Shown piece after piece: positions 52,804 through 60,356 of a stretch of DNA of 64,000 nucleotides; positions within the stretch are counted from its first letter, which is position 1; every line of letters starts with the position of its first letter. This DNA is from Bacillus rubiinfantis (lineage in GTDB: Bacteria > Bacillota > Bacilli > Bacillales > Cytobacillaceae), in NCBI GenBank assembly GCA_000752035.1, contig CCFE01000024.1, positions 124,001 through 188,000 of the forward strand. The letters run 5' to 3'. The notes below the pieces were generated by a model. The model did no database searches, was not told the DNA's origin, and worked only from the letters and a program-made list of their open reading frames with translations. A program made the translations under genes and the position numbers.

Positions 52804-53706
52804 TTAGTGGGTTTTACACTTTTCGTATAGACCGTTTTCTTTAAGGACTTCAATCAGTGTATCACCCATTACAGATGGAGTCTCAGCAACTTTAATCCCG
52901 CATTCATTCATGACGCGGATTTTTTCGTCTGCAGTTCCTTTACCACCGGAAATAATTGCGCCAGCATGACCCATGCGCTTTCCTGGAGGTGCTGTACGGC
53001 CGCCGATAAAGCCGACAACAGGTTTCTTCATATTTGCTTGGACCCATTTTGCGGCCTCTTCTTCGGCTGTACCGCCGATTTCACCAATCATAATTACAGC
53101 ATATGTCTCAGGGTCTTCATTAAACGCTTCTAAAACATCAATGAAGTTTGTACCATTAACAGGGTCACCACCGATACCCACGGCCGTTGTTTGACCAATC
53201 CCTGCTTGAGTTAATTGGTGGACTGCTTCATATGTTAAGGTACCAGAGCGGGAAACAACACCCACATGGCCTTTTTTATGAATATAACCAGGCATAATAC
53301 CTATCTTACACTCATCTGCTGTAATTACTCCTGGACAGTTAGGACCAACTAAACGAGTCTTCTTACCTTCCATATAACGCTTAACTTTAACCATGTCGAG
53401 AACAGGAATATGTTCCGTAATACAAATAACAAGATCAAGCTCGGCATCAACAGCTTCAATTATTGAATCTGCCGCAAATGGTGCAGGAACATAGATAACA
53501 GAAGCATTTGCACCTGTTGCCTCAACCGCTTCCCTTACAGTATTAAAGACAGGAACCCCTTCTACTTCCTGACCGCCTTTACCTGGTGATGTACCGCCAA
53601 CAATTTTTGTACCATAATCAAGCATTTGTTTCGTATGAAAGCGTGCAGTGCCGCCGGTAATCCCTTGAACTATTACTTTCGTATCTTTATTAATAAAAAC
53701 GCTCAC
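52804..53706 (-). CDS. sucD: Succinyl-CoA synthetase alpha subunit
   Basis: This 300-residue subunit binds CoA and carries the phosphohistidine of succinyl-CoA synthetase in the TCA cycle. The CoA-binding opening VIVQGITGGTARFHTKQMLDYGTKIVGGTSPGKGG, the ligase motif GHVGVVSRSGTLTYE and TAVGIGGDPVNGTNFIDVL are intact. The active histidine is in GKRMGHAGAIISGGKGTA (about residue 246). The start is GTG after AAAGGGGAA. It follows sucC by 23 bases. Confidence 0.97.
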   Translation of the reverse strand: MSVFINKDTKVIVQGITGGTARFHTKQMLDYGTKIVGGTSPGKGGQEVEGVPVFNTVREAVEATGANASVIYVPAPFAADSIIEAVDAELDLVICITEHIPVLDMVKVKRYMEGKKTRLVGPNCPGVITADECKIGIMPGYIHKKGHVGVVSRSGTLTYEAVHQLTQAGIGQTTAVGIGGDPVNGTNFIDVLEAFNEDPETYAVIMIGEIGGTAEEEAAKWVQANMKKPVVGFIGGRTAPPGKRMGHAGAIISGGKGTADEKIRVMNECGIKVAETPSVMGDTLIEVLKENGLYEKCKTH

Positions 53707-53729
53707 GTTAATTCCCCTTTCCTTCGATC

Positions 53730-54890
53730 CTATTTAACTAGTGAAACGATTTTTTGTGCGCCATCGGCCATTGATTCAGCAGAAGTGATATTCAATCCTG
53801 ACTGGGCAAGTATTTTCTTTCCTAATTCAACATTTGTCCCCTCTAAGCGGACAACAAGCGGAATCGATAGACCCACTTGCTTAGCTGCTTCGACAACACC
53901 TTCTGCAATGACGTCACACTTCATAATTCCACCAAAGATATTGACAAAAATCCCTTTAACATTTGGATCAGAAAGGATAATTTTAAATGCTTCCGTTACC
54001 TTTTCTGCTGTGGCACCGCCGCCAACATCAAGGAAGTTCGCCGGTTCACCGCCGTAATGTTTGACAATATCCATTGTCGCCATCGCAAGGCCGGCACCGT
54101 TAACCATACAGCCGATATTTCCATCTAGGGCAATATAGCTTAAGTCATATTTTGATGCTTCAATTTCCTTTGGATCTTCTTCTTCAAGGTCACGATATTC
54201 TAAAACATCTTTTTGACGATATAAAGCATTGGAATCAAAGTTTAATTTTGCATCCAACGCCATTACCTTACCATCGCCAGTAACTACTAAAGGATTAATT
54301 TCCGCAATGGAGCAATCCTTGTCAATATATGCATTATATAAACCTGTCATAAATTTAACTGCTTGATTAACCAGCTCTTTAGGAATGTTAATGTTAAAAG
54401 CAAGACGGCGTGCTTGGTATGGCATTAAACCAAGTACTGGATCAATTTCTTCTTTGAAAATTTTCTCAGGGGTTTTAGCAGCAACTTCTTCAATTTCTGT
54501 TCCGCCTTCTTCCGAACCCATCAATACAACATGAGAAGTTGCCCGGTCCAATACCAACCCGACATAATATTCTTTCTTAATGTCACAGCCTTCTTCAATC
54601 AGTAATCTTTTTACTTCTTTTCCTTCAGGCCCTGTTTGATGTGTCACAAGCGTTTTACCAAGTATTTCGCTCGCGTATGTACGCACCTCATCCAGGTTTT
54701 TTGCAACTTTAACACCCCCGGCTTTCCCCCTACCGCCAGCGTGGATTTGCGCTTTTACAACACATACTTCTGTTCCTAATTCCCTTGCAGCTTCGACTGC
54801 TTCTTCAACCGTGAAAGCTACTTTTCCATTTGGAACTGTAACTCCATATTTTCTGAGGATTTCTTTCCCCTGGTACTCATGGATATTCAT
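53730..54890 (-). CDS. sucC: Succinyl-CoA synthetase beta subunit
   Basis: This 386-residue ATP-grasp subunit determines nucleotide specificity and partners with SucD. It shows MNIHEYQGKEILRKYGV, AQIHAGGRGKAGGVKVAK (about residues 46-63), EINPLVVTGDGKVMALDAKLNFDSNAL and the C-terminal NFLDVGGGATAEKVTEAFKIILSDPNVKGIFVNIFGGI. A GGAGGATGGGG site precedes the ATG. A SigA-type promoter lies about 50 bases upstream. ylqG and ylqH, which separate rnhB from sucC in B. subtilis, are absent. Confidence 0.97.
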   Translation of the reverse strand: MNIHEYQGKEILRKYGVTVPNGKVAFTVEEAVEAARELGTEVCVVKAQIHAGGRGKAGGVKVAKNLDEVRTYASEILGKTLVTHQTGPEGKEVKRLLIEEGCDIKKEYYVGLVLDRATSHVVLMGSEEGGTEIEEVAAKTPEKIFKEEIDPVLGLMPYQARRLAFNINIPKELVNQAVKFMTGLYNAYIDKDCSIAEINPLVVTGDGKVMALDAKLNFDSNALYRQKDVLEYRDLEEEDPKEIEASKYDLSYIALDGNIGCMVNGAGLAMATMDIVKHYGGEPANFLDVGGGATAEKVTEAFKIILSDPNVKGIFVNIFGGIMKCDVIAEGVVEAAKQVGLSIPLVVRLEGTNVELGKKILAQSGLNITSAESMADGAQKIVSLVK

Positions 54891-54938
54891 TTCCCCATCC
54901 TCCTAAATCTTACTCTTCAAAAAATTGACTCCGTTTTC

Positions 54939-54967
54939 ATTTTATATAATGATATAAGCATTGTCTA
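54939..54967 (-). promoter_or_regulatory. SigA promoter of sucCD
   Basis: TAGACA and TAAAAT, each one base off consensus, are spaced by 17 bases on the minus strand. Confidence 0.65.
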
Positions 54968-55036
54968 CATTTAAGCATTAATTTTATAGTCACTATTCTA
55001 TTATTCACTTCATTTAATTCGATAGAAAAATATTAT

Positions 55037-55078
55037 CTAAAAATAATAAAAACAGGCTAAATGCCTGTTTTTATTATT
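55037..55078 (-). terminator. Intrinsic terminator after rnhB
   Basis: AATAATAAAAACAGGC and its complement form a 16-bp stem with a 5-base loop, ending in a T run. The stem includes the rnhB stop codon. Confidence 0.88.
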
Positions 55079-55880
55079 GTGATTCATCAAATGAGAACAA
55101 ATCTGGTGTGATTAATTCTTTTATTGGGGCAAAGGACCTTCGATGATAGGGCGTTATCCCATATTTTTGGATTGCCTCTAAGTGCTCTTTCGTCCCGTAT
55201 CCCATATGATGTTGAAATCCGTAATCGGGAAATGATTGCGAAATTTCCTCCATAAAGTGATCCCTTGTTGTTTTAGCAATAATGGATGCGGCGGCTATCG
55301 AAACGCTTTTAGCATCTCCTTTGATTATTGATTCTGATGGATATGGTAAATCCAATTTCATCGCATCAATGAGGATAAATTCTGGGGCAGTATGTAAAGA
55401 GGCCACCGCTGACTTCATGGCTTTCTTCGTCGCTTCATAAATATTGATTTCATCTATCTCATTTGCGTGTATCATGGATGTGCTTATGGAAATTGCCTCC
55501 TTTCGTATAATATCGGCAAATTCCTCACGTTTCTTTACAGATAATTTCTTGGAGTCATCAATTCCTGGCAAATAAAAATCTGCCGGTAAGATGACTGCGG
55601 CAACGACAACTGGCCCAGCCAGAGGGCCTCTGCCTACTTCATCTACCCCTGCAATAAGTTGAAACCCCTTTGATCTCACTCTTTCTTCATACTTTGTCAT
55701 TTGTTGAAATTTTTTCTGTAGAAGCCGTTCTTTTTCACGCATCCGTTTCCATTTAGCCAGGCTTCTTTGCACGCTTAGTCTTGTATCTTGTTCAATCTCT
55801 AAAATATACGGATCTGACTCATCATGAATGTGTGCTAATTTCTCTTCAATTTGTAGCGCAGAAAGTCGTTTCATTATCAT
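55074..55880 (-). CDS. rnhB: Ribonuclease HII
   Basis: This 268-residue enzyme removes ribonucleotides from DNA and RNA primers. The catalytic core starts at about residue 75 with LIAGVDEVGRGPLAGPVVVAAVIL, where the first Asp-Glu pair sits. ILIDAMKLDLP and KSVSIAAASIIAKTTRD supply the other acidic and basic residues. A long N-terminal extension of about 70 basic, helical residues is normal for Bacillus RnhB. It is followed directly by sucC, without ylqG/ylqH. Confidence 0.95.
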   Translation of the reverse strand: MIMKRLSALQIEEKLAHIHDESDPYILEIEQDTRLSVQRSLAKWKRMREKERLLQKKFQQMTKYEERVRSKGFQLIAGVDEVGRGPLAGPVVVAAVILPADFYLPGIDDSKKLSVKKREEFADIIRKEAISISTSMIHANEIDEINIYEATKKAMKSAVASLHTAPEFILIDAMKLDLPYPSESIIKGDAKSVSIAAASIIAKTTRDHFMEEISQSFPDYGFQHHMGYGTKEHLEAIQKYGITPYHRRSFAPIKELITPDLFSFDESQ

Positions 55881-55893
55881 TGTTTGTCACCTA

Positions 55894-56751
55894 TTAATTG
55901 TAAAAATCGCTTGGTTTCTCCAAAGACAGACGGCCAAATTTTTCTGAGCGAATTTCACGAATAACCAATTCTGCTACCTTATCATAATCAACCAAACCTC
56001 CGCCCATTAAACAACCGCGAAGCCGGCCGATATGGTCAAAAAGTTCCGCGGCATCTTTAGGCAGCACAGAAAGTTTAAAACGTTCTAACAAGCGGTCTGG
56101 GTACTCTCGCTCTAAAAATTTAAGAGCAAAGAGTGTTAAATCATGAAGATTTAATAATGTATCCTTAATGGCACCGGTAATCGCCAGTTTCATGCCTACT
56201 TCTTGATCCTCGAACTTTGGCCACAAAATACCAGGTGTATCAAGCAGTTCCATTTCTTTTCCAACTTTAATCCACTGCTGTGATTTTGTTACTCCTGGCG
56301 TGTTACCCGTCTTCGCAATATTCCTCTTCGCTAAACGGTTAATTAACGTTGATTTCCCAACGTTGGGAATTCCAACAATCATAGCTCGGATTGCCCGGGG
56401 TTTAACACCCTTTGCTTTTAAGCGGTCAAATTTTTCCTTCAAGATTGCCTGAGAAGCGATGGTTATTTGCTTCATCCCTTCCCCAGCCTGAGAATTGATT
56501 GCCAACGCCTTTACACCTTGTTTCTCAAATAAAGCAATCCAATCCTTGGTTATCTTCACATCAGCCATATCAGCTTTATTTAATAACACCAGCCTTGGTT
56601 TATGCTGAATGATCTCATCAATCATTGGGTTCCTTGAAGAATAAGGAATTCGCGCATCAACTAATTCGAAAATGATATCGACTAGCTTTAACTTTTCCGT
56701 AACTTCGCGGCGTGCCTTTGCCATATGGCCAGGAAACCATTGAATTGTCAA
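55894..56751 (-). CDS. rbgA: Ribosome biogenesis GTPase RbgA (YlqF)
   Basis: This 285-residue circularly permuted GTPase is required for late 50S assembly. MTIQWFPGHMAKARREVTEKL opens it; the permuted G motifs follow in the order NKADMAD (G4), GIPNVGKSTLINRLAKRNIAKTGNTPGVTKSQQW (G1, G2) and DTPGILWPKF (G3). The C-terminal helical domain ends EKFGRLSLE. The start is a TTG, eight bases after AAGGAGG, giving the exact N-terminus of relatives; a GTG three codons earlier lies within the ribosome site. Confidence 0.95.
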   Translation of the reverse strand: MTIQWFPGHMAKARREVTEKLKLVDIIFELVDARIPYSSRNPMIDEIIQHKPRLVLLNKADMADVKITKDWIALFEKQGVKALAINSQAGEGMKQITIASQAILKEKFDRLKAKGVKPRAIRAMIVGIPNVGKSTLINRLAKRNIAKTGNTPGVTKSQQWIKVGKEMELLDTPGILWPKFEDQEVGMKLAITGAIKDTLLNLHDLTLFALKFLEREYPDRLLERFKLSVLPKDAAELFDHIGRLRGCLMGGGLVDYDKVAELVIREIRSEKFGRLSLEKPSDFYN

Positions 56752-56764
56752 ACCGGCCACCTCC

Positions 56765-57328
56765 TTACTGTTCGACTTTTACAATCCCTGCATCTTTTAT
56801 CGGCCAAAAAACAATCGATGCCTTGCCAATGACCTTACTCATTGGAACCGTCCCAATATGTCTAGAATCTTTACTAAAACGACGGTTGTCACCCATAACA
56901 AACAGCTCACCTTTTGGAACAGTTGTACGTCCTATTTTTTCCTCTAGAGTGAAATCATCCGTAAGCGGTCCATCCTCTACTTGGCTCTTATATTGGTCCA
57001 AATATGGTTCTTTATAGGCCTTGCCATTCACATATAAAGTATCATTCTTATACTCAATATGATCCCCTGGGAGCCCAATGACGCGCTTTATATAATCTTT
57101 TTGTTCTGGTGCGTGAAAAACAATTATATCAAAACGTTTAGGGTCGCCAATATTATAGCTTAATTTATTCACAATCATTCGATCCTGGTCTTTTAATGTT
57201 GGCATCATCGATAGTCCATCAACAACAATGGGAGCGAATAGAAAATAACGGATAATTGCTGCTAAAGCTACTGCAATTAATAGAGCTTTGGTCCACTCCC
57301 AAAGTTCATTCTTCTTCTTTGTCGTCAT
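56765..57328 (-). CDS. sipS: Type I signal peptidase
   Basis: This 187-residue membrane peptidase removes signal peptides from secreted proteins. A single N-terminal membrane helix spans about residues 12-32. The catalytic serine is in VDGLSMMPTLKDQDRMIVNK (about residue 40) and the catalytic lysine in KDYIKRVIGLPGDHI (about residue 80). The C-terminal GELFVMGDNRRFSKDSRHIGTVP box is complete. The class is the single-membrane-span SipS/SipT type. It sits between rplS and rbgA; the symbol is given by family, since Bacillus genomes carry several paralogues. Confidence 0.92.
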   Translation of the reverse strand: MTTKKKNELWEWTKALLIAVALAAIIRYFLFAPIVVDGLSMMPTLKDQDRMIVNKLSYNIGDPKRFDIIVFHAPEQKDYIKRVIGLPGDHIEYKNDTLYVNGKAYKEPYLDQYKSQVEDGPLTDDFTLEEKIGRTTVPKGELFVMGDNRRFSKDSRHIGTVPMSKVIGKASIVFWPIKDAGIVKVEQ

Positions 57329-57465
57329 ACATTACCACCCATCCTGCAATAAAGTCTTATACAGCTTATTTTACATAACTTCTCACCCGTTAAAAACATT
57401 GATGTTATTGTTTATATTAATTTTTTTATCTTTTCATTGCTTCATCGGAAGAAGATAGATATGTA

Positions 57466-57499
57466 TGAAAAAAAGAGCTTGCAAAGCAAGCCCTTTTTT
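57466..57499 (-). terminator. Intrinsic terminator after rplS
   Basis: AAAGGGCTTGC-TTT-GCAAGCTCTTT with a run of T after it on the minus strand lies seven bases after the rplS stop. Confidence 0.9.
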
Positions 57500-57506
57500 G
57501 TTCATA

Positions 57507-57851
57507 TTAGCGAATTTCTTTAATACGAGCTTTCTTACCGCGAAGACCACGTAAGTAGTAAAGTTTCGCACGGCGAACTTTACCGCGGCGAATAACTTCA
57601 AGCTTCGCAATTTTTGGTGTGTGTACAGGGAATGTACGTTCAACGCCAACTCCGTAAGAAACTTTACGAACCGTGAAAGTTTCGCTGATTCCACCACCAC
57701 GACGCTTAATCACAACACCTTCAAAAATCTGAATACGCTCACGAGTTCCCTCGATAACTTTTACGTGTACACGAACAGTATCTCCAGGACGGAACGCAGG
57801 AAGGTCAGAACGCAATTGCTCTTTTGTGATTTCTTCAATAATTTTATGCAT
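57507..57851 (-). CDS. rplS: Ribosomal protein L19
   Basis: This 114-residue protein sits at the 50S-30S interface. It reads MHKIIEEITKEQLRSDLPAFRPGDTVRVHVKVIEGTRERIQIFEGVVIKRRGGGISETFTVRKVSYGVGVERTFPVHTPKI, conserved almost throughout. The start at 57851 is fixed by relatives and a GGAAGGAG site; a 21-residue in-frame extension into the leader is rejected. It has a promoter and leader of its own after trmD. Confidence 0.97.
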   Translation of the reverse strand: MHKIIEEITKEQLRSDLPAFRPGDTVRVHVKVIEGTRERIQIFEGVVIKRRGGGISETFTVRKVSYGVGVERTFPVHTPKIAKLEVIRRGKVRRAKLYYLRGLRGKKARIKEIR

Positions 57852-57960
57852 CGTTTTCAACTCCTTCCAACAGATGCTCATGCAAATATTGCTATTTTGA
57901 TTGCAGCGGAACATCGTTATACAGACCTACTGAAATAATTTCAGCTAAAGTCACAAGTAG
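57852..57960 (-). ncRNA. Probable L19 leader RNA
   Basis: The transcript between the promoter and rplS holds a CTGAAATTATTTCAG hairpin and then a second structure. In that second structure GTTCC pairs towards GGAA by the ribosome site and TGCAA pairs with TTGCA. Low-GC Firmicutes carry a conserved L19 leader at this place. Assignment is by position and pairing only. Confidence 0.5.
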
Positions 57961-57961
57961 T

Positions 57962-57990
57962 ATCTTATCATAATTTCTTTAAAGCCGCAA
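57962..57990 (-). promoter_or_regulatory. Candidate rplS promoter
   Basis: TTGCGG and TAAGAT are spaced by 17 bases on the minus strand, immediately after the trmD stop. Confidence 0.5.
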
Positions 57991-57992
57991 CA

Positions 57993-58736
57993 CTAGCTAT
58001 ACTCTTTTTTTACTTCTTGCAGCCATTTTTTCTGTTCTGGTGTTAAGTTGATTTTTTCAAGCAAGTCTGGTCTTCTAACATAGGTGCGTCTCAAAGCTTC
58101 TTTATTTCGCCATTCTTCAATTAATTTATGATTACCTGATAATAGGACATCGGGAACCTTCATTCCGCGAAAATCTGCCGGTCTAGTATAATGAGGATGT
58201 TCTAATAACCCTGTACTGAAAGAATCCTTGCGGTGTGATTCCTGATTTCCCAGTACTTCAGGTAATAACCGAACTACACTATCAATGACAACCATGGCAC
58301 CAAGCTCGCCACCGGTTAAAACGTAATCACCAATTGAAATTTCATCAGTGATAACGTGTTCGCGGATTCGTTCATCATAGCCTTCATAATGTCCACAAAT
58401 AAAGATGAGATGTTCTTCCTTTGCCAGCTCCTCTGCTTTTCTCTGATCATAACGTTCTCCTTGTGGGCACAAGAGAATAACACGAGGCTGCTTGCTTTCG
58501 GCTTTCTGTTTAAGTCCAGCTACGGCATCAAAGATTGGCTGTGGCGTTAATACCATTCCCGCACCACCGCCATAAGGATAATCATCAACGGAGGAATGTT
58601 TGTTAGCGGCAAATTCGCGAAAATTCACGACATTGTATTGAACTGCCTGTTTTTCGGCAGCTTTATGTAAGATCGAATGTCCGAGCACACCGGAAAACAT
58701 CTCGGGAAACAGCGTGAGAATGTCGATGACCATCAT
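57993..58736 (-). CDS. trmD: tRNA (guanine-N1-)-methyltransferase TrmD
   Basis: This 247-residue SPOUT-class enzyme makes m1G37 in tRNA and prevents frameshifting. The SAM-binding trefoil knot includes LICPQGERYDQRKAEELA-like LLCPQGERYDQRKAEELAKEEHLIFICGHYEGYDERI. The segment ISIGDYVLTGGELGAMVVIDSVVRLLPEVLGN follows, and SGNHKLIEEWRNKEALRRTYVRRPDLL closes the protein. Its ATG overlaps the rimM stop (ATGA), so the pair is coupled. Confidence 0.97.
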   Translation of the reverse strand: MMVIDILTLFPEMFSGVLGHSILHKAAEKQAVQYNVVNFREFAANKHSSVDDYPYGGGAGMVLTPQPIFDAVAGLKQKAESKQPRVILLCPQGERYDQRKAEELAKEEHLIFICGHYEGYDERIREHVITDEISIGDYVLTGGELGAMVVIDSVVRLLPEVLGNQESHRKDSFSTGLLEHPHYTRPADFRGMKVPDVLLSGNHKLIEEWRNKEALRRTYVRRPDLLEKINLTPEQKKWLQEVKKEYS

Positions 58737-59251
58737 GATAATAACCCGTCCATCGGTTCAATCACCACGGTTTTCGCCTGTATATCAACTTTCTTCACGA
58801 CCTCCTCGATATATGGGATGAGGATTTCTTTACCGCTCTCGCCTTTAACTACCCAAACATCATTTGCCCCTGGGGTAAGGATTTCACTAATTTTCCCAAT
58901 TTCTTCCCCATCTGAAAGGATAACCCGGCAGCCGATAATCTCATGAAAATAGAACTCATTTGCTTCCAATTCCGTTAATTGCGATTGCGGGACTTTTAAA
59001 ATCCCATCGCGGAATTTCTCTACAACATTGATATTTTCATACCCTTCAAAAGTAAGCAAATCAAAATTTTTATGGGTACGATGACTCTTTACAACTAGCT
59101 CAACTGGTGTGTCTGCTTTAGGCAGGAACAAATATAATGTATTTCCAACTTTATATCTTTCCTCAGGAAAATCTGTCTTCGAGATGACCCGTACCTCTCC
59201 ATTTAGCCCATGTGTGTTAACGATTTTCCCAACATTAAACCATTTCAACAT
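58733..59251 (-). CDS. rimM: 16S rRNA processing protein RimM
   Basis: This 172-residue factor aids maturation of the 30S head by binding S19. The N-terminal beta barrel starts FNVGKIVNTHGLNGEVRVISKTDFPEERYKVG and the C-terminal PRC barrel contains FYFHEIIGCRVILSDGEEIGKISEILTPGANDVWVVKG. A GGTGAT site precedes the ATG. It lies 14 bases after ylqD and overlaps trmD. Confidence 0.96.
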   Translation of the reverse strand: MLKWFNVGKIVNTHGLNGEVRVISKTDFPEERYKVGNTLYLFLPKADTPVELVVKSHRTHKNFDLLTFEGYENINVVEKFRDGILKVPQSQLTELEANEFYFHEIIGCRVILSDGEEIGKISEILTPGANDVWVVKGESGKEILIPYIEEVVKKVDIQAKTVVIEPMDGLLS

Positions 59252-59265
59252 TTGTTTATCACCTT

Positions 59266-59652
59266 CTATCTTATATCCTCAATAATCCCATCTTTAATGA
59301 TAATCGTGGGCTTCTTGACAGCATCAGTCCATGAGTCACCAATATTTACCTCAATCAGTGCTTGAACTTCCTTTTCCTTTAATTCACTTCCTAAAGGTAG
59401 GATATGTAATTGTTCAATTTGAAACTCTATTAGTTTGACTTTTTCCTTACGCATTTGAATTTCCTTCTCAAAGTGCTTTTTAAGGGTTTGTGGCGAAAAA
59501 CTCTTTGTTCTTTCTAAACGTTTTAATTCAAATTGAAGCTGGTCACATTCTTTTTGAAGCTGTAATTTTCGCGACTGGTATTGATCGAAAAGCTGCTGTT
59601 TACTGTTTTCTGTTAAGATTTGTTTAACTACGACAGTTTGTATGAGCTGCAT
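59266..59652 (-). CDS. ylqD: YlqD family protein
   Basis: This 128-residue protein has two parts. Residues 15-85 are strongly helical and charged, with long heptad-like stretches (YQSRKLQLQKECDQLQFELKRLERTK), so a coiled coil is likely. The C-terminal 40 residues (EVQALIEVNIGDSWTDAVKKPTIIIKDGIIEDI) look like a small beta domain. It matches the YlqD family by position between khpA and rimM and by that C-terminal segment. Function is unknown; its place among ribosome maturation genes suggests, but does not show, a related role. Confidence 0.88.
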   Translation of the reverse strand: MQLIQTVVVKQILTENSKQQLFDQYQSRKLQLQKECDQLQFELKRLERTKSFSPQTLKKHFEKEIQMRKEKVKLIEFQIEQLHILPLGSELKEKEVQALIEVNIGDSWTDAVKKPTIIIKDGIIEDIR

Positions 59653-59686
59653 GAAGGTCCCTCCTCTAGGGTATTAGGCATTTCTA

Positions 59687-59724
59687 TAGCAAAAAAGGGA
59701 GGCATCAATCCTCCCTTTTTTGCT
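59687..59724 (-). terminator. Intrinsic terminator between khpA and ylqD
   Basis: GCAAAAAAGGGAGG and CCTCCCTTTTTTGC form a 14-bp stem with a 7-base loop and T-rich 3' arm. It probably ends the ffh-rpsP-khpA unit. Confidence 0.88.
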
Positions 59725-59745
59725 TTTCAATTGTCGTTCCCAGCC

Positions 59746-59976
59746 CTATTCACCAATTTCAAGAAAAATTTTCTTTTGCTGTGATGATCCTGCTGCGTAA
59801 ACAACAGTCCTAATGGCCTTTGCAACACGCCCCTGCTTTCCAATTACCTTTCCCATATCAGCCTTGTTAACTGTTAAGTGATAGGTAATCCGGGTCGCGT
59901 CTTCATCGACATCGACACGAATTTCGTCAGGAAAATCAACGAGGGGTTTAACAATTGTTTCAATTAATTCCTTCAT
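59746..59976 (-). CDS. khpA: KH-domain RNA-binding protein KhpA (YlqC)
   Basis: This 76-residue protein is a single KH domain. The RNA-grip loop is in KADMGKVIGKQGRVAKAIRTVVYAAG, with the GxxG as GKQG at about residue 48. KhpA works with KhpB/Jag as a global RNA chaperone and affects cell elongation in other Firmicutes. It begins 10 bases after rpsP and has only a weak ribosome site, consistent with coupling to rpsP. Confidence 0.94.
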   Translation of the reverse strand: MKELIETIVKPLVDFPDEIRVDVDEDATRITYHLTVNKADMGKVIGKQGRVAKAIRTVVYAAGSSQQKKIFLEIGE

Positions 59977-59986
59977 AGCGGTAATT

Positions 59987-60259
59987 CTACTTGCTCAATT
60001 TTGCATTATGAAATTTCTCCATAATGCCTTGTTTTGAGAACAGGTTACGTACTGTATCAGATGGTTTTGCACCATTTTGTAACCATTGTAATGCAAGTTC
60101 TTCATTGATTTCGATTTTTGCTGGTTCTGCAACAGGATTGTAAGTACCAACTGTTTCAATGAAACGTCCATCACGTGGTGAACGAGAATCTGCTACAACG
60201 ATACGATAGAAAGGAGTTTTTTTCGCTCCCATACGTTTTAAACGAATTTTTACTGCCAT
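59987..60259 (-). CDS. rpsP: Ribosomal protein S16
   Basis: This 90-residue 30S protein has the family opening MAVKIRLKRMGAKKTPFYRIVVADSRSPRDGRFIETVGTYNP. The start at 60259 follows GGAGGTGC; four upstream residues are rejected. It lies about 100 bases after ffh and directly before khpA. Confidence 0.97.
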   Translation of the reverse strand: MAVKIRLKRMGAKKTPFYRIVVADSRSPRDGRFIETVGTYNPVAEPAKIEINEELALQWLQNGAKPSDTVRNLFSKQGIMEKFHNAKLSK

Positions 60260-60356
60260 GTTAATAAGCACCTCCGAATAGTTTCACACAAGAAATAATA
60301 TTAGCAGATAGTCACTGCCTTTGTAAAGGTTTTTCTCTTTACATCCAAAAAATACA

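Noticed and set aside
53626..54057. Plus-strand open frames of 100-150 codons, for example here and at 27376-27825
   Set aside because: They lie antisense to sucCD and to rbfA/infB, have no ribosome site and no recognisable domain. They are shadows of codon bias in the real genes.
57434..57700. Minus-strand frame of 88 codons overlapping rplS
   Set aside because: It is a different frame of the highly conserved L19 gene and runs into its terminator.
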